From contig CM040430.1 of the NCBI GenBank assembly GCA_022702705.1, forward strand, positions 74,093,239-74,157,238: a stretch of 64,000 bases of DNA, in the 5' to 3' direction. Positions 22,213 through 33,376 of the stretch are shown one piece after another. Position numbers and translations under genes: made by a program. The notes beneath the pieces were generated by a model. It did not search any database, was not told the DNA's origin, and worked only from the letters and a program-made list of their open reading frames with translations. Source of the DNA: Papilionanthe hookeriana x Papilionanthe teres. Lineage: Eukaryota; Streptophyta; Magnoliopsida; Asparagales; Orchidaceae. Within the stretch, counting starts at the first letter, position 1, and the number at the start of each line of letters is the position of its first letter.

Positions 22213-23420
22213 TCATTCTGACAAATTATTATTAGATTTAGATTTATTGACTGAAAAATATGGTTTAAGTCTATGTCCATTAACTTTAAATATTTTTCCA
22301 GTCTTAGGATCTTGAATATCTACAGCTCCATAAGAATAAACTTTTCTCACAATAAATGGACCCATCCACCAGGACTTAAGTTTTCCAGAAAATATTCTCA
22401 ATCTAGCATTACACAGCAAAACTTTTTGACTTCGTACATGATTTTTAGTAAGAATCTTCTGATCATGCCATATCTTCATCTTTTCCTTATAAATCTTAGC
22501 ATTTTTATAAGATTCATTCCTTATTTTTTCAAACTCATTCAATTATAATAATCTCTTTTCAGCAGCATCTTTCAAATTATAATTGAACTCTTTAATAGTT
22601 TATGCTCAAGTTCAAAAGGTAAATGACAAGCTTTTCCAAAAATCAGCCTATATGGGGACATTCCTATAGGTGTTTTGTAAGCAGTCCTATAGGCCCACAA
22701 AGCATAATCCAGTTTGATTAACCAATCCTTTCTATTTGGATTAATAGTTTTTTCCAATATTCTTTTAATTTCACAATTGGATAATTCAACCAAACCACTT
22801 GTCTGCGGATGATAAGCAGTAGCAATGCGATGAAGTTATTTCTTTACTAACTTCCCAATAATCACAATTCTAAAATGACTTTCCCCATTAGTTATGATTA
22901 CTCCTGGTATTTCAAATCTACAAAATGTATTCTTTTCTAAAATTTTTACAACACTTTGAGCATCACATCGAGGTAAAGCAATAACTTCAATCTATTTGGA
23001 AACATAGTCTACTACTATCAAAATATAAAAATTTCCGAAAGATGGTGTAAATGGTCCCATAAAATCTAGTCCCCAAACATCAAATATTTTAACTTCCAAC
23101 ATATAATTGAGGGGCATCTCATTTCTTCTAGAAATATTTCCTACACGCTGACATCTATCACAATTTTTAATATAAACATTCACATCCTTAAAAATTGTAG
23201 GCCAATAAAATCTTGATTGTAATAATTTATATGCAGTTTTATCACTTCCAAAATGTCCCCCATAATCAGAATCATGACATTTTTTAATAATTTCATAAGT
23301 CTCTTCCAAAGGTACACATCTTCGAATTATTAGATCCTTTCCTTGTTTATATAAAAATAGGTCATCCCAAAAATAAGTCTTAGCATCAGACAAAAATTTC
23401 TTCTTTTCTTGGTATGTCAA
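22213..23420 (-). pseudogene. Athila integrase, inactivated
   Basis: Minus-strand integrase in three frame segments. The zinc-binding HHCC domain is intact in sequence (HDSDYGGH then CDRC, about 23150-23290). The core begins with VWGLDFMGPF carrying the first catalytic Asp. The second catalytic Asp is replaced by Asn (ITNGESHF, near 22880). The Glu survives in VELSN. The C-terminal part has [20 protein letters not shown] and ends [12 protein letters not shown]. Stops occur near 22992 and 22855 and a frameshift near 22590. The protein would integrate the element's cDNA; this copy cannot. Confidence 0.85.
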
Positions 23421-25200
23421 ACCTTAGGGTATAATATTACTAACAATAAAGTTTACTATGTCTGCATACCACGAAACACACAATTCTTTAACAATGAATA
23501 GTTTTTCATCAGGAAAATGTTCATTAATTTCTTCAATATCACAGTTAAATTTTTCAATTTCAAGCCTGGACAAGTGATCAGCAATTTGATTATCAGAACC
23601 CTTCCTATCTACTATCTCAAAACCAAATTCCTGCAAAAGAAGAATTCATCTTATCAGTCTCGGTTTTGCATCATTTTTCTTCATTAAGTATTTAATAGCA
23701 GAATGATCAGTATGCACCACACATTTAGTTCCAATTAAATATGATCAAATTTTATCAAAGGCAAATACTATAGCTATTAACTCTTTCTCAGTAGTAGTAT
23801 AATTAATTTGAGCTTCATTAAGAGTTTTACTGTCATAATAAATTACTTTGAAAATTTTATCATATTTCTGACCTAAAACAACACCAATAGCATAATCACT
23901 AGCATCACATATTAATTCAAAAGGTTTTTCCCAAATTGGTGAAATTATTACAGGTGCGGTGAATAATTTTTCTTTTAATGTTTCAAAGGCTTTGAGGCAA
24001 TCATCATCAAAATTAAAAGTTGCATCCTTTTCCAGTAAACAGCATAAAGGTTTTGTAATCTTTAAAAAGTCTTTGATGTAACGCCTGTAGAATCCAGCAT
24101 GTCCTAAAAAACTTCTAATTCCCCTTACATTGGTTGGGCAAGGTAAATTAGATATGACTTGAATTTTTATAGGATCTACCTCCAAACCCTTTTCTGAAAT
24201 CTGATGTCCCAATACAATTCCTCCTGCTACCATAAATTGGCATTTTTCCCAATTAAGGACCAAATTAGTTTCTTCACAGCATTTCAGAACTTTAGATATA
24301 TGTTCTAAACATGATTCAAATGAAATTCCAAACACTGAAAAGTCATCCATAAAAAATTCAATCCCTTTTTCAATTAAATCACAAAAAATTGCAATCATAC
24401 ATCTCTGAAATGTAGCAGAGGCATTACATAAACTAAAGGGCATTCTTCTAAAAGCAAACGTACCATAAGGACTGGTAAACGTAGTTTTCTCTTGATCCTC
24501 AGGAGCAATTTGAATTTGGTGGTAACCAGTATATCCATCCAGAAAATAAAAGTATTAATGCCCAGCCAGTCTATCCAACATTTGATCTAGAAAAGGGAGT
24601 GCAAAATAACCTTTCCTTGTGGCAAGGTTTAATTATGTATAATCAATGCATCTTCGCCACCCTGTAACTTGTCTTGTTGGTATCATTTCATTTTCCTCAT
24701 TAACAGTTACAGTTACTCCTCCTTAGGAACACAGTGAATAGGACTAACCCATGCACTATCTGAAATAGGGTAGATAATTCCAGCATCCAACCATTTTAAA
24801 ACTTCTTTCTTAACAACGTCTTTCATGATAGGATTTAATCTCCTTTGGGGATCAGCCCGCGATTCGCAATTATCTTCCATAAGAATTCTGTGCATACAAA
24901 TTGAAGGACTGATTCCTTTAATATCGTAATTGTCCATCCAAAGGCTTTCTTGTGCTTCTTCAAAATTTCAAGCAAACTCTCTTCTTCTTTTTCAGTTAAT
25001 TGAGAAGAAATTATAACAGGCAAGGTTGAGGATTCACCTAGAAAAACATACTTCAAATGATCATGAAGCATTTTTAGCTCAAGTTTAGGAGGTTTTTCAA
25101 TTAATGGACCATAAGATTCATCTTTTTCAGTCATATCCAACAATTCAAAACATTCACGAACATACTTTAAATCTTCTTCTTAAAAATCTTCAGAATCAAA
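23421..25200 (-). pseudogene. Athila reverse transcriptase and RNase H, inactivated
   Basis: In sense order: the pre-RT segment (about 25143-24940), RT N-terminal part (NPIMKDVVKKEVLKWLDAGIIYP, then WVSPIHCVPKE), a broken stretch with stops between 24713 and 24443, then the palm with FMDD at 24342-24353 in place of the usual YMDD/YVDD. The thumb/connection and the gypsy RNase H (LICDASDYAIGVVLG near 23900) follow. A final fragment at 23424-23636 is the region linking to integrase (ADHLSRLE). Only one RNase H is present, unlike the Ogre-like element. Several in-frame stops and shifts make it non-functional. Confidence 0.87.
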
Positions 25201-25946
25201 TAACTCCTCTTCTTGCTTATATTACAACTCTTCTCTTTCTGCTTTCTCTTCATAAGTTGATTTGAAATTACATTCACTTAAATATTCAATAACATCCATC
25301 CTATAACACTCATCTTCTTTACCTCTAGTAGGATATTTCATCGATTTTGAAATATTAAATGTAACAATCTGATCATTAACACCCATCGTTAATTCCCCTT
25401 TTTGCACATCTATCATGGCTCTGCTTGTAGCTAGAAAAGGTCTCCCCAAAATTATGAGTATCTATTTATCTTCCTCCATATCTAATATAATGAAATCCAC
25501 AGGAAAAATAAATTGATCCACTTTTACCAAAACATCTTCTATAACTTCTTTAGGATATGTGATTGAACGATCTGCTAATTGCAGAGTTACAGTAGTTGGG
25601 GTTATTTCTCCTAGTCCCAGTCTTTTGAATATTGATAGAGGCATATCGTTAATGCTTGCACCCAAATAACATAAATCTTTTCCACAAAATTTTTCTCCGA
25701 TTGCACATGGAATTGTGAAACTACCAGGATCTTTAAGTTTTTAGGAATCTTTTTCTGAATTATCACACTGTACTCCTCACTAAGTGCAACAGTCTCATTT
25801 TCTTCAAACATCCTCTTTTTATTAAGAATATCCTTCATAAATTTAGCATAGCTTGGCATTTGTTCCAGGGCTTCAGCAAATGGAATATTAATGGTAAGTT
25901 TCTTTAATATCTCCAAGAATTTTGAAAATTACTTATCCAACTTTTG
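25201..25946 (-). pseudogene. Athila aspartic protease, catalytic Asp lost
   Basis: Retroelement protease region. The conserved approach INIPFAEALEQMPSYAKFMKDIL lies at about 25890-25820. The active-site motif reads YLGASIND (near 25650), with Tyr where these proteases have the catalytic Asp (GAT to TAT). The flap/strand region FPVDFIILDMEEDK and MGRPFLATSRAMID follow. A frameshift separates the N-terminal segment from the active-site segment, and a stop lies near 25462. Confidence 0.8.
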
Positions 25947-27394
25947 TTAATGAAGTCTCTGAGGAAATGGAGGTGGTGGTTTTTCTAAATCAACCTTAAG
26001 TGGAGAAATAGGTCTTTCAAAACCTTTTGGAGCGTCCTCTTTAAGTCTTTCAATCTCTTCTTTCTCTACTTCAGTTTCTTTTTGAATTCTACCTTCCATT
26101 TCTTTTCCACTTCTCAGTTGAATTGCTTTTACTTGTTCTTTATTCTTTTCTCTTGGATTCAATTCAGTATTACTTGGAAGCATTCCTTGGGATCTATTAC
26201 TTAAGGCATTTGCAATTTGTCCCAATTGATTTTCAATATTTCTGATGGTTTCTCCTTGAATTTGTAATTAATTTCCCATATGTGATACTACTTCTTCCAT
26301 AGATAACTTCTTCTCTTTATTTTGTAAAGCATTATTATAACCTGAAGGATAAGTTAATCTATTATTATTATTAACTTGGTTGTTCCAATTCCCCAATGGG
26401 TTTACTTGATGGTTCCCCCATTGTTGATTAACACCACTCTGATTATTGTTATTCCAGTTAAAATTTGGATGATTCTTCCAACCTGGGTTATAATAATTAG
26501 AATATTGGTAGTTAGGTTTACTTATGGCATTCATAGTTTCTGGTGAAGAATAAGAATCAACCATTTGGCCTAATGAATTTTCTTCAATCATGAGATTTGG
26601 CTGAGAAAAATTCATTCCAAATTGGTCTATTTTCCTTGATACAACAGCAACATGATTTGCTAACATTGTAAAAGCATCATTTTCATAAACACTGGCAACC
26701 TTTTTAGAATTTAACTTTTCAGAAGGCCATTGAAAATTATTAGTAGTCGTTTCTTCAATTAAAGCATAAGCATCAGAAAATGGTTTAGACATTAATGATC
26801 CACTAGCAGCAGCATCGATGATTAATCTAAGAGATCCAACTAATCCATTATAAAAAGCTTGAATTATTAACTACTCTGGTATCGCATGATGTGGACATTT
26901 CCTGAGGAGATCTTTAAATCTTTCCCATGCTTCATATATTGATTCCCCTTCAAACTGACAAAAAGATGTTATATCATTTCTCAACTTAGCAGTCTTAGAT
27001 GGTGGAAAATATTAGCAAGGAACTTTTGTTACAGTTCACCCCAAATTCTTATTGATCCAGGTGGTAATGAATGTAACCATATTTTAGCCTTATCCCTTAG
27101 TGAGAAAGGAAAAAGTCTAAGTCTAATAGCAACATCTCAAACATCATCATATTTAAAAGTAGCACACAACTCTAAAAAATTAGCAAGATGCAAATTAGGA
27201 TCTTCAGTTGTTGCTCCCCCAAACTGATTATTAGACACCATTTAGATAATAGCAGGTTTAAGCTCAAAAGAATTAGCAACTACAACGAGGTTTTGAAAAC
27301 TACCATGAAATTCATCTACTGTAGAGTTAACATAATCTCTTAAAGGTCTTAATTCTTGATGGATGCCTACATTTTGATTTTGATGATTTGTCAT
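25947..27394 (-). pseudogene. Athila gag, degenerate
   Basis: The start is placed at the ATG at 27394 (MTNHQNQN). The capsid-type region has LRLFPFSLRDKAKIWLHSLPPGSI and a following FLRKCPHH-type motif around 27100-26880, typical of plant retrotransposon gag. Downstream are an Asn/Gln-rich segment (26500-26340) and a Lys/Glu-rich tail with IQLRSGK (about 26130). At least four stops interrupt it (for example near 27240, 27137, 26870 and 26268). Confidence 0.8.
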
Positions 27395-27607
27395 TTCTTG
27401 AATATTTTTATCTTTTCTGTATTTGTAATTTTTTTTTTAATTTTTCTGATATTTCTTTCTAATTCAGAATCTTAAGGCACAAGTCCCTCAGAACCTGAAC
27501 TACGCATACAACAATAAAACAAAACAAAACACTACACACTAACAAAAACAAAGAAAAGTAAAAAATTTAAAATTTCTTAATTCTCTTTAAATGCAATTTA
27601 ATTATTT
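27395..27607 (-). other. Athila leader between primer site and gag
   Basis: Short AT-rich untranslated stretch; no ORF. Confidence 0.6.
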
Positions 27608-27625
27608 TCCCTAGCAACGACGCCA
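27608..27625 (-). other. Primer binding site, tRNA-Asp type
   Basis: Minus-strand TGGCGTCGTTGCTAGGGA, a diverged form of the TGGCGCCGTTGCCGGGGA site used by Athila elements, next to the 5' LTR. Confidence 0.8.
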
Positions 27626-27634
27626 ACAAAAACT

Positions 27635-29447
27635 TGATCCCCGATAAATATATGTGCGCCAAAAACTTGGTCCCGCGCCGATATATATATTTGTGTTGAT
27701 GATTTAGATATGAAAATTATGATTTTATAATATGGGATACTACGCAAGTATACGTATCGTTTATCAAGTAATATAAGACTTTCTGATTAAGCCCCGAGAT
27801 ATCGAACCCACAAGGAAAATTTGAAAATCTTTAAAGGAATCAGAAAAATTATCATTTTACTTTTTTTTATGGCTTTTGAAAGTATGTCTTGATTTTGAAA
27901 AGTTTTGAAATTTGATATGTCTTTTGAAATTTCCTTAATAAAATGTTAAGCAAGAAATTAAAATTATAATAACTAATAACACTGTATGTAAAATACTATT
28001 AACTAGAATATCTTTTTCTTTCCTTTTATGAAGTATTAATAATTATTAAAGTATTGTTGTGGAAGTATTTAAATTTGTTGTGACAGATAGAAGCAAATGT
28101 GTTCTTTACCCTTACTTGGTTCTATAAAGAACATAGGTTAATTTGAAATTTTTATCATTTTGAATATGGTTAGGCAGGGAAGATACCAGTCTCTCACTAT
28201 AGAGTTCCCTCGATTCCACCAACTGGGGGCTAACTTCTCATAACAAAACTCAAAACTTCAAACAAAATTAGGGGAATTTTAGCCTGTCACTCTAAAATCC
28301 TCTAATTTTACTCCCTTCCATAAAAATATCTTCTAACATTACATTCAATTATATGGACTACAATTCTCACCCACATAATTGCATGTGATTCTTACTAACT
28401 TTTTTGAGACAATACCACATTGGATCTTACATAATCTCAAGAAATTCTACAACTTAACAGGCCAAATTAAGAAGTAAACAATGTTTTCAGAATCAATCTT
28501 CTTAACTTCTTCCAACTTTTAAACACTTATACTTTCCACAACAATTCTCTATAAATTAATTACTTGTCCATTTAAGAATGAAAAAGATAAACTAAACTAC
28601 TCAGATTGCATTGAAAAAATACAAAAACACATTGATTCAAAATTAAAAACCATATGAAAAACAACAAACAAAAACAAGTATTAATTAAAAAACTAAATGT
28701 AAGAATAAAACTAAACACTTATCGGAAAAGTCTCTCCACAAGACTCAGGAAGTTCCTCTGAAACTTTAACTCTTCACTAAACTACTCCTCAGAGCGGATC
28801 TCCCAACTCCGATGACTCAGAGTAACTTCAGACTTCAATAAAAACTAAACTTAAAAGAAAGAAAAGAATTGGGAAGAAGAAGACTTCACTCTGACCCTTT
28901 TCTCCTTTCTACTCTCTACTTCTACTCTTAATAAAAACTCTCGCAAAATAAAAGTAAAATAATGTTAAAACTTGCAAGTAAAAGAACCCTTCAAAAGGCA
29001 AAGGAAGAGCTCCTTAATCTTTCCTAAGACTCTCTTTAAATAGTAAACCAAAAAGTGCCTTGGTGTCTCTTCAAAATGTGTCCAGATTCAATGTATCCAC
29101 CAAAGAATGCACCCCTTCATTCAAACTTGCCGCCCAAAGGAAGTTATGGAAGTTACCACCAAGAGTTGCATCCCATTCCATTTGAAATTGGGACAAAATT
29201 CATTTGAATTTTGATTTTTAACTGTGGCGGCTAAGCGTCGGCCCAGCGGCGCTTAGCCACGATTGCCCAAATTTTCATTTTTCATCTTTTTTTGCTCCAA
29301 ATTTGATCTAATTTTTCTCCTTTCATCATGACCATCCATTTTCATTATATCTGCAAGAAAAACACAAAATACCTTCAATTAAAGTGCAATATCATTAAAA
29401 ATAGGTATAAAATGTGCATAAAAATACTATATTTTCTAGGTGTATTA
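27635..29447 (-). repeat. Athila 5' LTR (about 1.8 kb)
   Basis: In sense starts TAATACACC (TG changed to TA) at 29447 and ends GGGGATCA near the primer site. Aligns with 16106-17829. The first ~90 bases on the plus strand have no counterpart in the left LTR because the Ogre-like element interrupts it. The GC-rich inverted repeat (29226-29262) has lost perfect symmetry. Confidence 0.87.
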
Positions 29448-29955
29448 GTCTTGCAGAGATGAAATAGTGCCAAACTTTAGATGCAACATTTAACTTGGAA
29501 GCAGGGAAGTTAATCATCTATTTTTAACTTACTTTCTATTCCCCTCTTCCTTCTGTCAGAAAAGCAATCACTTCCTTCATATTCGCCTCTCGAGTATCAA
29601 AGTTTTCATATTCACAAACAAATGGTTCCCGAGTCTGATAGAATGCATTGATACGCTGAGGAGTAAATTTAACCATTTTTTTCTCTAACACATACTCAGT
29701 TTCAGTCTAGGGCACATTTGAATAGAACTCTCTAACAACACCCATAATAGCATTAGCAGTAAACTAACAAAATCTCTCCTAGTTTCCCTCGGCAATTAAC
29801 TGTTCTACAGATCCACCAAGATTATCAAAAGCTCAATCCTGAATACACTTCTTATTGTAAAGGTAAGAATTAAAGCGAAATTGCGCTTTAACATTAATAA
29901 TTTTTTCTTCATCAAAATCCAAATTTTTCTTCCCTTTACTCATCCTTGGAGCCAT
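29448..29955 (-). pseudogene. Putative plant transposon protein remnant
   Basis: Starts at ATG 29955 (MAPRMSKGKK) and aligns with the N-terminal third of the ORF at 20532-19303: basic start, GVVREFYSN, FPASKLN, WHYFISARL. At least six stops. It is truncated at 29448 by the Athila LTR in the codons after FISAR. Confidence 0.72.
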
Positions 29956-30635
29956 GTGAATTTCTAAAAATTTGCAAGAAAATTCCAATAAATTCCAAAT
30001 CCACAATGTAACAAACTCCAAATGCTATTCTAAACAAGTAAGAGCAAATTTCATCATAGGAAATCTCAAAACTTCTTCAAAAAACGAAAAATTCCAATCT
30101 AAGCAAGTGAGAGATTGACATGGTGAAAATAAAAAAAATTTTAACTCAAAGTGAAGCTCTTAGTCTTACCAAGAGAAGTGTAGATCTGGTCTCGAAAAGC
30201 TTTGAAATCACTTGAAATCTGAGATCTAGCAAGCCCTAGGTCTTCAAAAACACGAAAATGGAGGGGGAAGACAAAGGCAATGGAAAAAACTACGGGTCCC
30301 AGGGTCAAAATCGCGAAATAAAGGGTTTTTAGCCTTTCTTTGTATTCGGGCGCAGGCGGCGCTTTATTTTTTAAAATTTAAAAAATTCTCTGCATTTGGG
30401 CACCGGCGGTGCAAGTCCAAAAAATTTTCTGGGTCCGAAAATTTTTTCGTAATTTTGATTGTTTTGACCTCCACAATGACATTTAAAACTTCATTAAGCG
30501 TCTACTTCATCACATAAGTAATAACTAACACAATTCTTACACAAAAAATACAAAACATATTTCTATATATATAATCCACATTACATCATAAACACTAAAT
30601 ATATTCATAAAATTAAACCAACAACTCTTAGATTT

Positions 30636-30962
30636 TTAGTGTTGCAAACACGCTACGATAAGCAAACACTGAAATCTAAGCACACACAATGAAGTTAAGA
30701 ATAGAAAATCCAAATTCAAACTATAAGAAAAGCAAAGTAAATACCAAACACACCAAACATAATTAAGCAAAGTAAAGCAAACACATATCAAATATAAGTA
30801 GAATCTAGTAATCACGCCAATAGATTGCTGAGGCACGAACAAATTGTAGAATGGACGGAATGAGAATTCATCAGATAAATCCTCAGCAATCATAGCGTTC
30901 TTCTTCATCAGATTAAATAGGCTCATCTCAATCTGACCAATGTGATCAAATTGTTCCTCCAT
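30636..30962 (-). pseudogene. Small Athila-type ORF remnant
   Basis: ATG at 30962 (MEEQFDHIGQIEMSLFNLMKKN). The segment FRPFYNLFVPQQS matches YRPFYQIYIPEGS of the 21722-21294 ORF. The hydrophobic tail beyond it is probably out-of-gene read-through. Function unknown. Confidence 0.45.
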
Positions 30963-33359
30963 CCTCTAATCTATATGATCAAATAAATCAGAAATATTAT
31001 TGATGGCATTGTTGACCTCATTTTTGATGAGGTCTGATCTCTCTCCTTAGTACTTAGGATCTAGCCTTAGGCTTTCCTTTGACTATCCTAGAGGACTAGA
31101 GATGGAACCCACCACTTAGAAATTCAAAACACTTCTTGGCTCCCTTCAAACCCCACAAGTTTGATTGTAAACCCCAAGCCACTTGGAGGGTTAAAATCAA
31201 ATGTGAAGGTTTAAAGGATGAGTTTTCTATAGGACTCTTTGGCCTTAGGATTACCCTGGGTGGCCTGGTCTGGTGAGGGTTGGCCTGCACACATTACACT
31301 TTCACACACATTCCAAATCCTAAAACCATTTATACCTAGCTTGACTTCCCGACTCATGTAGGCAATTCATATGGATGGACCTCAACCCCTAGGCCCCTGG
31401 CTAAGAGGGTTAGGAACAGCATAGTGAATGTCTAAAATGAGTCCTCTCATGGCTTTTGTGAGCTTAATATGGTTTCATGGATCAACCAAAATGATTTCAT
31501 TTCACTCACACTTAATCAATCTTCATTTTCCCAAAATTTCAATTTTTGACCCCGGGGCCCTAAACCCATCAAACCTACCAAATACCCTTGAAATTCCCGA
31601 AAATTTGCAAAATTGCCTAAATTACCCAAAATTCAACAAAATCATTCCTAAACATTTTCCACCATTCAAATTGATCATCCTTAGCCAAATATACCAAAAT
31701 TTCCAAAAATATCCCCAATACCCTCCAAATACCCAAAATGCCCTTCTTAACCAAAAATTCCAAAAATTCCCAGAAAATTCCAAAAAATACCAAATATTCC
31801 TAATTTCATTTTATTCAACTACACCATAGTCTAATTTTGCCAATTTGGCCCACTTTTGCCAAAACCCCCAATTTGACCCATTCTTAACCCAAGTGCACCC
31901 AATGTCAAACCAAATCAACCCAACTGACCTCAATTTTGATCCAATTCAATTCTAAACTTCAATTAAATATCCCCAATATCAATTTAGACCAACTCCAAGC
32001 CCAATTTGATTGACATTTGGATCCAATTCCAATTTGAAGCCTAAAGCCTAATTTTGGCCCATGACCTAAACTTAGCCCAAACCAACCCAATTCAACTCCA
32101 ATTAACCCCAAATCCTCTCTAAAACCTTCCTAACATCCCCACAAGAAAAAAACTAACAAGATTTACCCTAAATTTGAACCTAAACTCCACCCAAACCTAA
32201 CCCAAAACCAAAATCTCCATTTTTGACCTAAACCCAAACCTAACCCAAATGGGCCCAAATCCCAAAATCAAAGCCCAGCCAAAGTTGAAAACTCTTTGTG
32301 ACCCTCCCATAAGCATTTCTCAACATTAATTTTACATCAAATCCAACCTTAGCCCAACCTTAGCCCAAGTTAGCCCAATTTGACCCACTTTGGCCCCTTT
32401 ATCAAAAAAGCCCAAATTAAATCCAATTCCACTCTAAATGACACAAAACCTTTTCTAAAATGTTCATGACACATCCCTAAACTAAACCCAACATTTTTTT
32501 GGTCCAATCCTTCACAAAATTTCCATCCACCAATTTATTTTCAAACCTAAAGGCCCACTTTCTTAAACCATCCTAAAAGCCCATTTTCACCAAATCCAAA
32601 AGCCCAAAATTAGCTCCAAAGCCCACATGACAATTTCTTCTCATCATACCTTTATTTGATATCATCCCTAAGTTCTAAATCAATCATCAAATAAATCCAA
32701 GTCAAGCCTCATGCGAATTTCCCTTAAACTCATCAGAAATCCCAAAACTCATTCCTATGAAAATAAGCTAACCTTTTCCCAAGCCATGAGCAAGCCAAAT
32801 GAAGCCATTTACAAGCCATATGAAGCCATGAGAGCTTTGACACCTCACCAAGCCATTAATGACAAGAAGAGGGGGCTCTTTCTTAAACCTTCATTAAGCA
32901 TTTTTAACCTTATCCATGCTACACTCTAAACTAAAATTAGCCACATCACCTTGGATGGGGACTTCACCACCCCTTCCTAGCCGACCCAACCGATCCCCTT
33001 CAGCCCAAATCAAATCATGAGGGGGTGAACCTAGCCCAAATACATGAGTTGAACCAAACCAAGCCAAAATGAGCCTTCTCCCATTCCATTTAAATCAAAC
33101 TCCTTTACACATGTCCATGGCCAATTGACTGCACTAAACCCCGACCTTGACCTCCCCGACCTCGAGGGTGACCCGACCTCGGCCGGCCGACCACCACGAT
33201 CGCCGGAGAACACCGGGCCGAGAGCACCCATTCAGTTCAAAAATTCAATTCTTCCTTACTGAGCTGTCCCAACCTAATTAGACACCATGGCTGTTCTTCC
33301 CTTGACCAGAACAGCTGATCCCAAGCCTCAACTCCCCCTGGGAGGCCCTCCAGCCATGT

Positions 33360-33369
33360 CTATTTAAAC
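33360..33369 (+). promoter_or_regulatory. TATA-like element of the 5' LTR, disrupted downstream
   Basis: CTATTTAAAC, 2.35 kb into the LTR. The nested LTR starts seven bases after it, so the natural start region of this LTR is now 7.3 kb away at 40672. Confidence 0.55.
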
Positions 33370-33371
33370 CC

Positions 33372-33376
33372 ACCAC
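33372..33376. repeat. Target site duplication ACCAC, left copy
   Basis: Immediately precedes TGTTGACC of the nested LTR; the pair is at 40667-40671. Confidence 0.9.

Larger units (their letters stand above)
16106..29447 (-). mobile_element. Athila-type Ty3/gypsy retrotransposon, degenerate
   Basis: Minus-strand element of about 13.3 kb: 5' LTR 29447-27635, tRNA-Asp-type primer site, gag, protease, RT, RNase H, integrase, a long 3' region with a 'putative plant transposon protein' ORF, and a 3' LTR missing its last ~92 bases because the Ogre-like element inserted there. Gene order, the single RNase H, the primer site and the 3' ORF are those of the Athila lineage. Every enzyme is interrupted by stops or frameshifts, and at least two catalytic residues are replaced. 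The right border follows TGTATTA and interrupts an older Athila-type ORF at 29448. Confidence 0.9.
29448..31009 (-). mobile_element. Remnant of an older Athila-type element
   Basis: Contains two minus-strand gene remnants in the same order as in the Athila element: a small coiled-coil ORF (30962-30636), then the putative plant transposon protein ORF (29955-29448), cut by the 5' LTR at 29447. The spacer holds GC-rich palindromic pieces (GCACCGGCGGTGC near 30402). It is the oldest layer in the window and the target of both the Athila and the plus-strand Ogre-like insertions. Confidence 0.78.
31010..33376 (+). repeat. 5' LTR of plus-strand element, U3 part
   Basis: TGTTGACC start with a terminal hairpin (GACCTCAT/ATGAGGTC). 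U3 is A+C-rich and nearly G-free on the sense strand across 31560-32700, and ends at the TATA-like element 33360-33369. Matches 58368-60231. Interrupted after ACCAC at 33376 by a solo LTR. Frames such as 31428-31829 are artefacts of the biased composition. Confidence 0.9.

Noticed and set aside
31428..31829. 133-codon frame in the LTR (and similar frames at 7741-8251, 33924-34275, 34812-35060, 58905-59111)
   Set aside because: Low-complexity Pro/Asn/Lys/Ile-rich translations of the biased U3; lengths and frames are not conserved between LTR copies.
32160..32260. Telomere-like CCTAACCC / ACCCAAACC motifs
   Set aside because: Irregular scatter inside the A+C-rich U3, never a tandem CCCTAAA array.
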